Shown here piece after piece: positions 1-8,184 of a stretch of 64,000 bases of DNA. The position numbers were made by a program, and so were the translations under genes. How positions within the stretch are numbered: the first letter of the stretch is position 1; each line of letters opens with the position of its first letter. The stretch lies in NCBI RefSeq assembly GCF_037997115.1, contig NZ_CP150484.1, forward strand, positions 5,310,400-5,374,399, read 5' to 3'. The notes under the pieces were generated by a model, which worked only from the letters and a program-made list of their open reading frames with translations, made no database searches and was not told where the DNA came from. The DNA is from Amycolatopsis coloradensis (GTDB lineage: Bacteria > Actinomycetota > Actinomycetes > Mycobacteriales > Pseudonocardiaceae).

Positions 1-4
1 GTCC

Positions 5-51
5 GTGAAGGCCTCCTTGCCTACCCTGAAGGTAGGCAAGGAGGCCTTCAC
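5..51. terminator. Perfect long-stem inverted repeat (probable terminator)
   Basis: Positions 5-25 and 31-51 are perfect reverse complements (21 bp) around a 5-nt loop (ctgaa). There is no U-tract. Such stems are common as factor-independent terminators in high-GC actinobacteria. It probably ends a gene lying left of the window. Confidence 0.7.
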
Positions 52-278
52 TCCTCGCTGAGTTCCTTGGGTGGCGGCCCTGCCGAGGTATGTCGAGGTG
101 TCGCGCAGGTAAGTGAGTCCTTTTCGCGCGTTCCGGACTCTCGGTGCCCGCATGACCACGTGCTGCGCCGGTCCGGCCGACTCCCCCGGTCGGACCGGCG
201 CCGAGCACTGCGAACAGCCGCACGATTGCGGAATTCGGGTGCATGCAAGGGCTCGCGCTTCGGCTACGTTCGTCGGTC

Positions 279-707
279 ATGGTCGATCGCCGAAGATGCC
301 TGGTCCTGGTCCCCCTGGCGCTGTTCGCCGCCGGCTGCGCGACAGCGACTCCGACGCCGATCTTCGCCGCGGCGAGTTCGAGGCCTTCCGCGGGAAGTGT
401 GCTGATGGAGGCGGCGGCCCCGTCCGGCGCGCCGTTCGTCGCGGCGGACGGACGGAACCTGAAGGCCTGCTCCGATGGGGAGTGCGAGGTGCTGGTCCGG
501 ACCGGCGACCAGGTCCCCAACGACGGCGGCGCCGGACCGCTCGCGGTCACGGTCCAGGCCGGGAAGGTAGGTCTCGCCCCGGCTTCCGGCGGGATGGGCG
601 GGGCGGTGTCGGGTCCGCCGGGGATGGTGCACCAGATCAACCGGCAGGTGATCGCCGTCGTCGCGGTGCAGGGCGACGAGGGGATCGTCCGGCTCAACAG
701 GAAATAG
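279..707 (+). CDS. Putative secreted lipoprotein, unknown function
   Basis: A 142-residue protein from ATG 279, whose N-terminus reads as a lipoprotein signal: Arg-rich start, hydrophobic LVLVPLALFA and a lipobox ending in Cys (LFAAGC). The mature part is Ala/Gly-rich and carries a Cys pair (ACSDGEC). No family is recognised. An alternative in-frame start lies 36 nt upstream, but it would put extra residues before the signal. It sits alone between the terminator at 5-51 and a broken hydroxylase gene on the other strand. Confidence 0.55.
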   Translation: MVDRRRCLVLVPLALFAAGCATATPTPIFAAASSRPSAGSVLMEAAAPSGAPFVAADGRNLKACSDGECEVLVRTGDQVPNDGGAGPLAVTVQAGKVGLAPASGGMGGAVSGPPGMVHQINRQVIAVVAVQGDEGIVRLNRK

Positions 708-711
708 CCGG

Positions 712-1745
712 TCAGTTCAGGCCCGCGACGAATTCGCTGAGCAGGCGGTTCGCCGTCGCGGAGGTGAACAGGCGCTCGAAGTCGGCACGCGCCACCATGT
801 GCCTGAACTCCCCTCGGTACGAGGGATCGCCGGCGTCGTGGACGGTGTCGGTGAGCCATGTCGCGAAGGCCTGGTAGTTCCACACCTCGCGCAGGCGCGT
901 GTCGGAATAGGCATCGAGCAGGGCCGGATCACCGTCCTCGTAGTAGTGGATCAGGGCGTCGGCGAAGACGTCGGCGTCGTGCAGCGCGAGGTTCATGCCC
1001 TTCGCGCTCATCGGCGGGACGATGTGCGCGGCGTCGCCGAGCAGGTGGAGCCTGCCGTGGCTCATCGGGCTTATCACCTCGCCGCGCAGCGGCACCAGTT
1101 GCTTCTCGACGATCGCGCCCTTCGCGGTGAGCGGTTCACCGAAGCGCGTCTCAAGCTCACTCCAGATGCGCTCGTCCGGCCACTCCTCGGTGGTGTCGTC
1201 GAGCGGGCACTGGAGATAGAACCGGCTCGCCCGCGGTCCCCGGCCGAACTGGGCCGCGAATCCGCGCCGGTGGATCGCCATCACCGTCTGGTGAGTGGCG
1301 GGCACCTCGGCGAGGACCACCAGCCACGCGTAGCCGTGCCCCGGTTGCCGTCGCATCCGGCGACGAAGTCGCCTTCGACGATGGTTCCGTCGCCGAGCCG
1401 GACGCGGGGGCGTTCGGTGATGAGGTTCCGCACGAGGACCTGCTGAGGGCAGAGCCTGCCTTCTCGATGTTCTTCCACGGTGAGCGCCAGCGGCCTAGGC
1501 TGCCCGTCGACGCGGAAGCCGAGGCTCGGTTCGACGGGTACCCCGCCGAGGACGCGGTCTTCGAGTCCTCGTTTCCGGAAGACGCGGTTCGCTCTGGTGT
1601 CGATGACTCCGGCGCGCTGCCGTCGCTCGACGTACTCGCGGCTGCGCCGCTCGAACACGACGCAGCCGATGCCCTCGCGGAGAAGGAAGTTGCCGAGCGC
1701 GAGCCCGGAGACGCCTGCTCCGACGATCAGGACGGGTCTGTTCAA
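712..1745 (-). pseudogene. PobA-like FAD aromatic hydroxylase, disrupted
   Basis: The N-terminal half (frame ending near 1350) has the FAD motif VLIVGAGVSGLALG and CDGNRG. The C-terminal half in another frame (712-about 1350) has YAWLVVLAEVPATHQTVM and the second FAD motif GDAAHIVPPMSAKGMNLA. Both are hallmarks of 4-hydroxybenzoate 3-monooxygenase-like group A flavoprotein hydroxylases. The join is frameshifted and residues expected between CDGNRG and the substrate-pocket strand are missing. A second short stretch seems to be missing just before PRVRLGDG. It would hydroxylate an aromatic acid if intact; here it is almost surely inactive. The N-terminal start (TTG at 1745) is a guess. Confidence 0.7.
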
Positions 1746-1794
1746 GTTTCGGCGGCGAGCCGTTACCAGGTCAGTCAGGTCGAGCGCGCTCTCT

Positions 1795-1812
1795 GTACCT
1801 ACTAGTATGTAC
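1795..1812. promoter_or_regulatory. Near-perfect palindrome, probable repressor operator
   Basis: The 18-mer GTACcTACTAGTAtGTAC is palindromic except at one symmetric pair. It sits between the divergent hydroxylase remnant and the DUF4865-like gene, close to both expected start sites. The spacing is typical of a TetR/MarR-type operator. No regulator gene is adjacent, so it may have been lost with the hydroxylase decay. Confidence 0.5.
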
Positions 1813-1815
1813 GAA

Positions 1816-2463
1816 ATGCATGCGATGCAGTACGAGATCACCCTCCCCGCCGACTACGACATGGGCATCATCCGCGAACGCGTCGCCACGCGCGGGCATC
1901 TGCTCGACGACTTCGGCGGTCTGGGGCTGAAGGTCTACGGGGTCCGCGAGCGCGGCGTCGACGGCTCGACGCTGAACCAGTACTCGCCCTTTTACCTGTG
2001 GCACGACGAGGCCGGGATGAACGCCTTCCTGTTCGGCGGTCCGTTCAGCGGCATCGTCGAGTCCTTCGGGCGTCCCGCCGTGCGGCACTGGACCGTGCTC
2101 GGGTTCGAGGAAGGACCCGCTTTCGGCTCGACCCCGGTCGCGGCGGGAAAGCACGTCGTGCGGATCCCCGACGAGACCGACCCGGTCGCCTTCCTCGGCG
2201 AAGCACTCGACGGACTTCGCGAGCATCTGCGCCAGGACGGCGCGCATTCGGGCGCGCTCGCCGTCGATCCGCGGACCTGGCAGGTCGTCCGCTACAGCCT
2301 GTGGGCGGGCCAGGCGCCGGAGTCGGACGAGGTTCGTTACCGGATCCTCCACCTGTCCTCGCCGCACCTGGATCAGCTGCGGCGAGGACGGCAGTGGGAT
2401 CAGCCGAGCAAGGCGGCGAACAGCGCACCGGGATCGGCTTCGGGCGGGCCGGCGGGCCACTGA
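1816..2463 (+). CDS. DUF4865-like protein
   Basis: A protein of about 215 residues starting MHAMQYEITLPADYDM, with the recurrent features GLGLKVYGVRERG, YSPFYLWHD and NAFLFGGPF. I associate these with the DUF4865 family of small cytoplasmic proteins of unknown function, often found beside regulators and FAD hydroxylases, as here. ATG 1816 is chosen because upstream ATG 1807 lies inside the palindrome; ATG 1825 is also possible. The 3' end overlaps the convergent SWIM gene by 64 nt, and the last 20 or so residues look like a read-through tail. Confidence 0.65.
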   Translation: MHAMQYEITLPADYDMGIIRERVATRGHLLDDFGGLGLKVYGVRERGVDGSTLNQYSPFYLWHDEAGMNAFLFGGPFSGIVESFGRPAVRHWTVLGFEEGPAFGSTPVAAGKHVVRIPDETDPVAFLGEALDGLREHLRQDGAHSGALAVDPRTWQVVRYSLWAGQAPESDEVRYRILHLSSPHLDQLRRGRQWDQPSKAANSAPGSASGGPAGH

Positions 2464-3560
2464 TCCCGGTACGGGTACCAGAGACCGTCCTTGCCCAGCC
2501 GCACCTGCACCCCGGTTCCGTGGACGGTGCAGTGGTTGCGTTCGACGTCCAGCCCCTGGCCGGGGTCGTCCACGACCTCGGCGAACGCGGCCCGTGCCCG
2601 GCCCATCGCCTGCGACGGCGGGGTCCACGTGGTCTCCAGGACGTCGAGACCGGCCCGGCCACCGTACCGCCAGGCGAGCACCGCACGGTCGAAGTCCTCA
2701 GCGCTCTCGGCCGGGCGCAGCCTGTCGGCGGTCTCCGGATGAGTCGCAGCGAGGCGGACGGCGTCCTGCTTACGGGTGAGCTTCGGCCGCGACGTCAGCA
2801 GCGCACCTGCCATCTGGCTCGCGTTGGCGACCAGCAGGGCGAAGGTCTCGGCCGGGATGCCGGGCGCACCCGGCACGGTCGGGCCTCCGGTGGGAGCGAA
2901 TCCGGCGAGATCCGGCAACGAACCCGGCTCGTCGGCGTACGCGCGCTCGGCCGGGACTTCGTCGTCGCCGGTGCGCACGAACCGAGGAGCGTTGCGTCGC
3001 TGCAATTCGGCGAGCAGCTCCCGCTCCCCCTTGCCGCGCATCAGCAACAGCACGAACGGATCCGCGTCGAGCAGCCACGAGGCCTGGAACGACAGCGCCG
3101 CGGCGTGACGACACGGCAGCTCCCAGCCGGGGCAGTCGCAGTCCGGGTCGAGGTCACCGATCCCGGGCAGCAGATGCACCCCGGCGTCGTCGGCGGCCTC
3201 GACGAGGTCGTGCGGCATGTCCCGGTCCAGCAACGCGGCGAGATGCCCGGCGCGCGAGGCGACCCGGTCGAGGAACCGGTCCCACTCGTCGCCGGTCAGC
3301 TCCGCGAGACGGACCTCGGTGCGGTACTGGCCCTCCTGGTCGTCGACCACGGCGGCGATCCGCCCAGGGCTGACCGTGATCGGACCGACCCGGCCCGCCG
3401 CGGCGTACTTGCGGCCCTGTTTGAGCTGACGGAGATCCAGCGCGGTGTCCTCCATCGCGCTGATCCACGCGCGGCCCCACCACGAGCGGGCGAACTGGCC
3501 GCGTCCGCCTTGGGCGCCGAAGGCGGGGAAACCGCGGACGCGGTCGTCTGGCGTGCTCAT
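2400..3560 (-). CDS. SWIM zinc-finger protein, helicase partner
   Basis: A protein of 386 residues. The SWIM signature CxC...CxH is seen as CDCPGWELPCRH in the central part, preceded by a region starting FARSWWGRAWISAMED that is typical of SWIM proteins encoded with SNF2 helicases. SWIM fingers bind nucleic acid or protein. The start ATG 3560 overlaps the stop of the upstream helicase gene (ATGA-type), so the two are translationally coupled and probably work together. The exact role in DNA repair or remodelling is not established. Confidence 0.85.
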   Translation of the reverse strand: MSTPDDRVRGFPAFGAQGGRGQFARSWWGRAWISAMEDTALDLRQLKQGRKYAAAGRVGPITVSPGRIAAVVDDQEGQYRTEVRLAELTGDEWDRFLDRVASRAGHLAALLDRDMPHDLVEAADDAGVHLLPGIGDLDPDCDCPGWELPCRHAAALSFQASWLLDADPFVLLLMRGKGERELLAELQRRNAPRFVRTGDDEVPAERAYADEPGSLPDLAGFAPTGGPTVPGAPGIPAETFALLVANASQMAGALLTSRPKLTRKQDAVRLAATHPETADRLRPAESAEDFDRAVLAWRYGGRAGLDVLETTWTPPSQAMGRARAAFAEVVDDPGQGLDVERNHCTVHGTGVQVRLGKDGLWYPYRDQWPAGPPEADPGALFAALLG

Positions 3561-6274
3561 CGGCGGCTCCTCAACTCGACCAGATCGGCCAGCTCGGCGT
3601 CGGTCAGTTCGGTCAGCGCGGCCTCGCCTCCGGCGAGCACCGCGTCGGCGAGCGCACGCTTCTCCCGCAGCATCGCCGCGATCCGGTCCTCGACCGTGCC
3701 CTCGGCGATGAGCCGGTGCACCTGCACCGGTCTGGTCTGCCCGATCCGGTACGCGCGGTCGGTCGCCTGGTCCTCCACCGCGGGGTTCCACCAGCGGTCG
3801 TAGTGCACGACGTGATCGGCGCGGGTCAGGTTGAGCCCGGTCCCCGCCGCCTTGAGCGACAACAGGAACACCGGCACCTCACCGGCCTGGAACCGGCGCA
3901 CGAGCTCCTCGCGTTTGGGCACCGGTGTGCCGCCATGCAGCAGCTGCGTGCCGATCCCGCGCTGCGCGAGATGGCGTTCCAGCAGCCGCGCCATGGCGAC
4001 GTACTGGGTGAACACCAGCACCGATCCGTCCTCGGCGAGGATCGTGCCCAGAAGTTCGTCGAGCAGCTCGAGCTTGCCCGACCGCCCGTCCAGCACCGCT
4101 TCCGACGGCTCCTTGAGGTACTGCGCGGGGTGGTTGCAGATCTGCTTGAGTCCGGTGAGCAGCTTGACGATCCGGCCGCGGCGCGCGATCCCCTCACTCC
4201 CGGCGATCTCGGCCATCAGTTCGCGCACGGTCGCCTCGTAGAGGGCCGCTTGCTCGGCGGTGAGCGTCACCGGCCGGTCGGTCTCGGTCTTGGGCGGCAG
4301 CTCCGGCGCGATCCCCGGATCGGATTTGCGGCGGCGCAGCAGGAACGGCCGGACCAGCCGGGACAGGCGCTCCGCGGCCTCGGGGTCCTTCCCGGACTCG
4401 ACCGGTTTCGCCCACTCCCGGCGGAAGTCGGCCATGGTGCCGAGCAGGCCCGGTGTCGTCCAGTCCAGGATCGCCCACAGCTCGGCGAGGTTGTTCTCCA
4501 CCGGGGTGCCCGTCAGCGCCACCCGCGCCGACGACGTCAGCGTCCGCAACGCCTTCGCCGTGCCGGAGCGGTGATTCTTGACGTGCTGGGCCTCGTCGGC
4601 GACCAGCAAACCCCAATGGACACTCGCCGGCGGTTCCGGGTCGGCGCGCAGCGTGCCGTAGGTGGTGAGCACGAAGCCGCCGTCGAGATCCTCGAGCGAG
4701 CGTTCGGTGCCGTGGAACCGGCGCACCGGGACACCAGGGGCGAACCGGGTGATCTCGCGTTCCCAGTTCCCCAGCAGTGAAGCCGGGCAGACGACCAGCG
4801 TCGGTCCGTCCGCACGATGCAGGTGCAGTGAGATCAGCGTGATCGTCTTGCCGAGACCCATGTCGTCGGCGAGGCAGCCACCGAGCCCGATCGACGTCAT
4901 GGCGGTGAGCCACTGCAGGCCGCGCATCTGGTAGTCGCGCAAGGTCGCGGCCAGCCCGCGCGGCGGTGCCTGCGGCTCAGGTGGCGCGAGCAGCCGTTCC
5001 CGCAACGCGGCGAGCCAGCCGTCGGTGAGGACGTCGACGCGTTCACCGTCGACCTCGGCCGTCCCGCTCAGGGCGGCGCCGAGCGCGTCGATCGGCGTGA
5101 GCGGCTTCAGCGCGCGATCCCGCGCCTTCGCCGCCAGCGCCGGGTCGACGAGCACCCACTGATCGCGCAGCCGCACGACAGGGCGGTGCGCCTCGGCCAG
5201 CGCGTCCATCTCGGCCGCGGTGAGCGGTGCGCCGCCGAGCGCGAGCTGCCAGTCGAACCGCAGCAGGGTGCCGCCGGCGAAGAACGACGGAAGGTCGGCA
5301 GGCGGCGCGGCACCGCCGACGACGACGGCCTTCGCGCTCAGGTCACGGACGAGATCGGCGGGCCAGTGCACGTCGATACCCGCCGTGGCCAGCAGGGGCG
5401 CCGCCGTGGTGAGCAGTTCGGTGATGTCGGCGTCGCCGAGCCCGACCTCGTCGGGCACCGCGGCGCTGAGCAGGGGTTCCAGCGGTGGCCACAGTTGGGC
5501 CGCGCGGCGCAGGGCCAGCATGACGTCGATCCGCGCTCGTGGGCCGAACCGGTCGTCGCCCGACCAGAGCGCGGCGGCGTCGATCAGGACGCCGGGATCG
5601 GCGAGGCTGTGCACCTGGACGACCCCACTGAAGCGGCCGCTCGTGAAGTCGTCACCCGGTGCCTCGATCCGCACCGAGACCCGGACACCCGAATCCAGCC
5701 CCGCCGCGACCTCGGCCGCCCAGTCCCGCAACTGCGGGACACGATGTGCGGGCACGGCGGCGAAGGCCTTGACGCCCGCCGCCTGCGCGGCCGCCGGCGT
5801 GCGGGGAAGGGTGTCGGCCACGGCGTCGAGGAACGCACGCAGCAACGGATACCGCGCGGGGAGCAGGTTTCCCTCGCCCGGGATCGCTCGTGCCCGAGCC
5901 GGCATGGCCTCGGACAACTCGCGCAGCCAAGCGGCGTCGGCGGGTTCCAGCGGACCCGCGCGCCAGGCGTCCACATCGGACTCCGTGAGCCCGGGCAGCA
6001 GCCTGCCCGCCTCGGCGAGCTTCAACGCCGCCGTGGCCGCGGTGCTCCAGAAACGCGCGGAGGGATCGTCGCTCTCACGAAGCCGCAGCAGCGCGGGGAG
6101 CGCCTCGGCCATCGGGAGCCGCACGCACGGCACCGTGGTGACCTCGGGGAGAGCGACGGTCACCTCCCCGGTCCCCGGCGTGTTCCCCTCGGCGTTCCAG
6201 AAGACGAATCCGCTGGTCCGAGGGGGATTTTTCGGTTCGAAAACAACACTGCCGAAACCGTCGTGAGACGCCAC
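3557..6274 (-). CDS. SNF2/RapA-family DEAD/DEAH-box helicase
   Basis: A 905-residue ATP-dependent DNA translocase. The N-terminal 430 or so residues are the variable region seen in actinobacterial SNF2 proteins. The motor follows, with Walker A DDMGLGKT, motif II DEAQ, and the C-terminal helicase lobe ending in AGTGLNLT and RAYRIGQ. The protein is full length for the family. It is followed by a SWIM protein gene with a 4-nt overlap, and faces a TetR gene across tandem operator-like sites at 6288-6334, so it may be under that repressor's control. A role in DNA repair or chromatin-like remodelling is inferred from the family. Confidence 0.92.
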   Translation of the reverse strand: MASHDGFGSVVFEPKNPPRTSGFVFWNAEGNTPGTGEVTVALPEVTTVPCVRLPMAEALPALLRLRESDDPSARFWSTAATAALKLAEAGRLLPGLTESDVDAWRAGPLEPADAAWLRELSEAMPARARAIPGEGNLLPARYPLLRAFLDAVADTLPRTPAAAQAAGVKAFAAVPAHRVPQLRDWAAEVAAGLDSGVRVSVRIEAPGDDFTSGRFSGVVQVHSLADPGVLIDAAALWSGDDRFGPRARIDVMLALRRAAQLWPPLEPLLSAAVPDEVGLGDADITELLTTAAPLLATAGIDVHWPADLVRDLSAKAVVVGGAAPPADLPSFFAGGTLLRFDWQLALGGAPLTAAEMDALAEAHRPVVRLRDQWVLVDPALAAKARDRALKPLTPIDALGAALSGTAEVDGERVDVLTDGWLAALRERLLAPPEPQAPPRGLAATLRDYQMRGLQWLTAMTSIGLGGCLADDMGLGKTITLISLHLHRADGPTLVVCPASLLGNWEREITRFAPGVPVRRFHGTERSLEDLDGGFVLTTYGTLRADPEPPASVHWGLLVADEAQHVKNHRSGTAKALRTLTSSARVALTGTPVENNLAELWAILDWTTPGLLGTMADFRREWAKPVESGKDPEAAERLSRLVRPFLLRRRKSDPGIAPELPPKTETDRPVTLTAEQAALYEATVRELMAEIAGSEGIARRGRIVKLLTGLKQICNHPAQYLKEPSEAVLDGRSGKLELLDELLGTILAEDGSVLVFTQYVAMARLLERHLAQRGIGTQLLHGGTPVPKREELVRRFQAGEVPVFLLSLKAAGTGLNLTRADHVVHYDRWWNPAVEDQATDRAYRIGQTRPVQVHRLIAEGTVEDRIAAMLREKRALADAVLAGGEAALTELTDAELADLVELRSRR

Positions 6275-6287
6275 TCAACCCCAATCT

Positions 6288-6334
6288 CTGTACGGTGTAC
6301 AGTTCAGGATAACACAACTCTGTACACCGTAGAG
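6288..6334. promoter_or_regulatory. Two TetR-type operator half-palindromes
   Basis: Site 1 is CTGTACGGTGTACAG (6288-6302), a palindrome with arms CTGTAC/GTACAG. Site 2 (6320-6334) is CTGTACACCGTAGAG, whose complement CTCTACGGTGTACAG matches site 1 at 13 of 15 positions. They lie 17 nt apart in the gap between the helicase (leftward) and tetR (rightward) starts, so one regulator could control both directions. Confidence 0.7.
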
Positions 6335-6339
6335 AGAAC

Positions 6340-7137
6340 GTGATGACGGACGCGGACCACACCGGCACGGGCGATCCACGGCGGACCATCGAACTGCTCT
6401 GGAATGTGCGCGAGAAACCCCGCCGCGGCCCCAAACCGAAGCTCACCGTCGAGGAGATCGTCACCGCCTCGATCGAGCTGGCCGACACCGAGGGCATCAC
6501 CGCGCTGTCGGTGCGCCGGGGCGCGGAGAAACTCGGCGTCTCCCCCATGACGATCTACACCTACATCCCCGGCCGCGCCGAACTGCTCGACCTGATGATC
6601 GACCGGGTCCACGGCGAACTGACCGATCCACCGGAGAGCCACGACTGGCGGGTCACGATGACGATCCTCGCCGAGGACGCGTGGGAGATGTACCACCGGC
6701 ATCCGTGGATGCTCCAGCTCACCACCGGCCGTCTCCCCCTCGGCCCGCACACCTTCGCCAAACACGAACGCGAACTGAGGGCCGTCGACGCGATCGGGCT
6801 CACCGACCTGGAAATGGACGCCGTGGTCGCGATGGTCAACGGGTTCGTCCAGGGCATCGCGCGCGGCTCGGTCGAATCGGCGAGTCTCGTCCGGAGATCC
6901 GGGCTGACGGAAATGGAGTGGTGGACGGCCAGCGCGCCCGTGCTCGCGGAGATCCCCGAAGCCGACGCCGGGCTGTTCCCGCTCGCGGCGCGGATCGGGC
7001 AGGCGGCCGGCGAGACGCACGGTGCGGCGAGCGCGCCGCTGCACACCTTCCGGTTCGGGCTGGCGCGGATCCTGGACGGCGTCGAGCAGCTGGTGAACGG
7101 CGACTCCGGTACCTCGGGTGCTGAACTTCCCTCGTGA
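6340..7137 (+). CDS. TetR/AcrR-family repressor
   Basis: About 265 residues, starting at GTG 6340 or ATG 6343. The N-terminal DNA-binding domain shows LTVEEIVTASIELADTEG...LSVRRGAEKLGVSPMTIYTYI, the usual TetR helix-turn-helix with the YxYxxxRAELLDLM follow-on. The N-terminus is extended by about 30 basic residues (RGPKPK before the HTH). The C-terminal ligand domain is helical and matches the TetR_C class with a DWR...A.W..Y..HPWM segment. It is divergent from the SNF2 helicase with paired palindromes between, suggesting autoregulation and control of the helicase/SWIM operon. The ligand is unknown. Confidence 0.88.
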   Translation: MMTDADHTGTGDPRRTIELLWNVREKPRRGPKPKLTVEEIVTASIELADTEGITALSVRRGAEKLGVSPMTIYTYIPGRAELLDLMIDRVHGELTDPPESHDWRVTMTILAEDAWEMYHRHPWMLQLTTGRLPLGPHTFAKHERELRAVDAIGLTDLEMDAVVAMVNGFVQGIARGSVESASLVRRSGLTEMEWWTASAPVLAEIPEADAGLFPLAARIGQAAGETHGAASAPLHTFRFGLARILDGVEQLVNGDSGTSGAELPS

Positions 7138-7389
7138 GCGCGACAGGAGTGGGCCGCCGGCACGCTTTGACCGTCCACAAGGGACGCCAGCCAGGCAACG
7201 GAGTCCCTTGTGAGCACTTTGCGAGGGGGTCGTGAGTGGCAAAGAGGGTTAGAACGCTCATTACCACTCACGACCCCCTCGCAAAACCGTGCATACAGTC
7301 ACGAACCAGACATTTCATCGCGCGAAAGTGTCCTTTGTGGAGGCTCGCGGTACAGCAGGCGCCCGTCAACGAGTACGGAGCCGCTCAGG
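7138..7389. terminator. Intergenic region with long inverted repeat
   Basis: A non-coding gap between convergent tetR and a small membrane protein gene. Positions 7218-7239 and 7264-7285 are perfect 22-bp reverse complements around a 24-nt loop. A second 8-bp pair (caagggac...gtcccttg) lies just before. Probably a bidirectional terminator. Confidence 0.65.
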
Positions 7390-7629
7390 TCACTTGCCGC
7401 GTCGCCGCAGTGAGCGGTAGAGCAGCCACAACGCCAGCGCGACCGGGGCCAGCACCGCCGTGAACAGGATCCCCGCGAACATCCCGTAGCCGTGCGGATC
7501 GAAGGACAGGCCGGTCGCGCTGAGCACCGCGCGGCCGACGAGCAGCACGATCACCGCGGCGACGCAGACGAACGCGCCCAGCACGATGCGTCGGAACACT
7601 GTCCGCGATGTACTTTCCGGCGTGTCCAT
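7390..7629 (-). CDS. Small two-helix membrane protein
   Basis: A protein of 79 residues with two strongly hydrophobic segments (FVCVAAVIVLLVGRAVL and ILFTAVLAPVALALWLLY) joined by a short hydrophilic loop, and a basic C-terminus RSLRRRGK. No named family is recognised. The gene follows a lipoprotein gene by 6 nt and shares its operon with the ESX-like genes upstream, so it may belong to that secretion-linked group. Confidence 0.6.
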   Translation of the reverse strand: MDTPESTSRTVFRRIVLGAFVCVAAVIVLLVGRAVLSATGLSFDPHGYGMFAGILFTAVLAPVALALWLLYRSLRRRGK

Positions 7630-7635
7630 GAGCCG

Positions 7636-8184
7636 TCACTCCGGGTCGGGAGTGCAGACGGTCAGGAACGACTTCCGGTTCTCACGCTGCACGGCCGCCG
7701 CGTCCATCCACCCGCTCCGGCCGAACAGGTAGCTGCCGGACGGATGCCGGGCCGACTCGCGCAGCACCTGGGCGACGTTGGCCTTCGCGCCGTTCGCTTT
7801 CGGTCCGTCGACGGCGACGCTGACCGAGCCCGCCTTGGTCCAGTCGTAGTCCGCGGGCAGCGGTGTCCGCACCTGGAGCGGGCCACCGGTGTCCGGAAAG
7901 GACACCCCGAGCAGGTCAAGGTGCTCGACCCGCACTCCCGGCCGCGGCGCGGTCCACACCTGTTCCGTGCTCGCCTGGGTGCCGGAGTCGAACGTCAACC
8001 TCAGGCCGGTGACGCCCTCGCACGGGGTGCCCGTCCACAGTTTCAGGACGCCGTCGTCGACACGGAACCCGGCCTCCGGTGGCAGCGACGGCGCGAACTG
8101 CGCCTTGGTCTCGCACGCCGCGGTCACCGCCACCACGAGCAAGGCGGCGCAGGCGACGCGCGAACCCCTAGTGATATCCGCCAT
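7636..8184 (-). CDS. Putative lipoprotein in ESX-like operon
   Basis: A protein of 182 residues with an N-terminal signal (RVACAALLVVAVTAAC) ending in a lipobox-type Cys, then a mostly beta-type polar domain containing two further Cys. No family is recognised. The gene overlaps the 3' end of the upstream HExxH protein gene by 17 nt and is followed closely by a small membrane protein gene, so all are probably co-transcribed. Confidence 0.6.
   Translation of the reverse strand: MADITRGSRVACAALLVVAVTAACETKAQFAPSLPPEAGFRVDDGVLKLWTGTPCEGVTGLRLTFDSGTQASTEQVWTAPRPGVRVEHLDLLGVSFPDTGGPLQVRTPLPADYDWTKAGSVSVAVDGPKANGAKANVAQVLRESARHPSGSYLFGRSGWMDAAAVQRENRKSFLTVCTPDPE

Noticed and set aside
3154-3483. 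Basic Arg/Gly-rich short reading frames across the window
   Set aside because: These are typical high-GC shadow frames of real genes, with skewed composition and no conserved motif.
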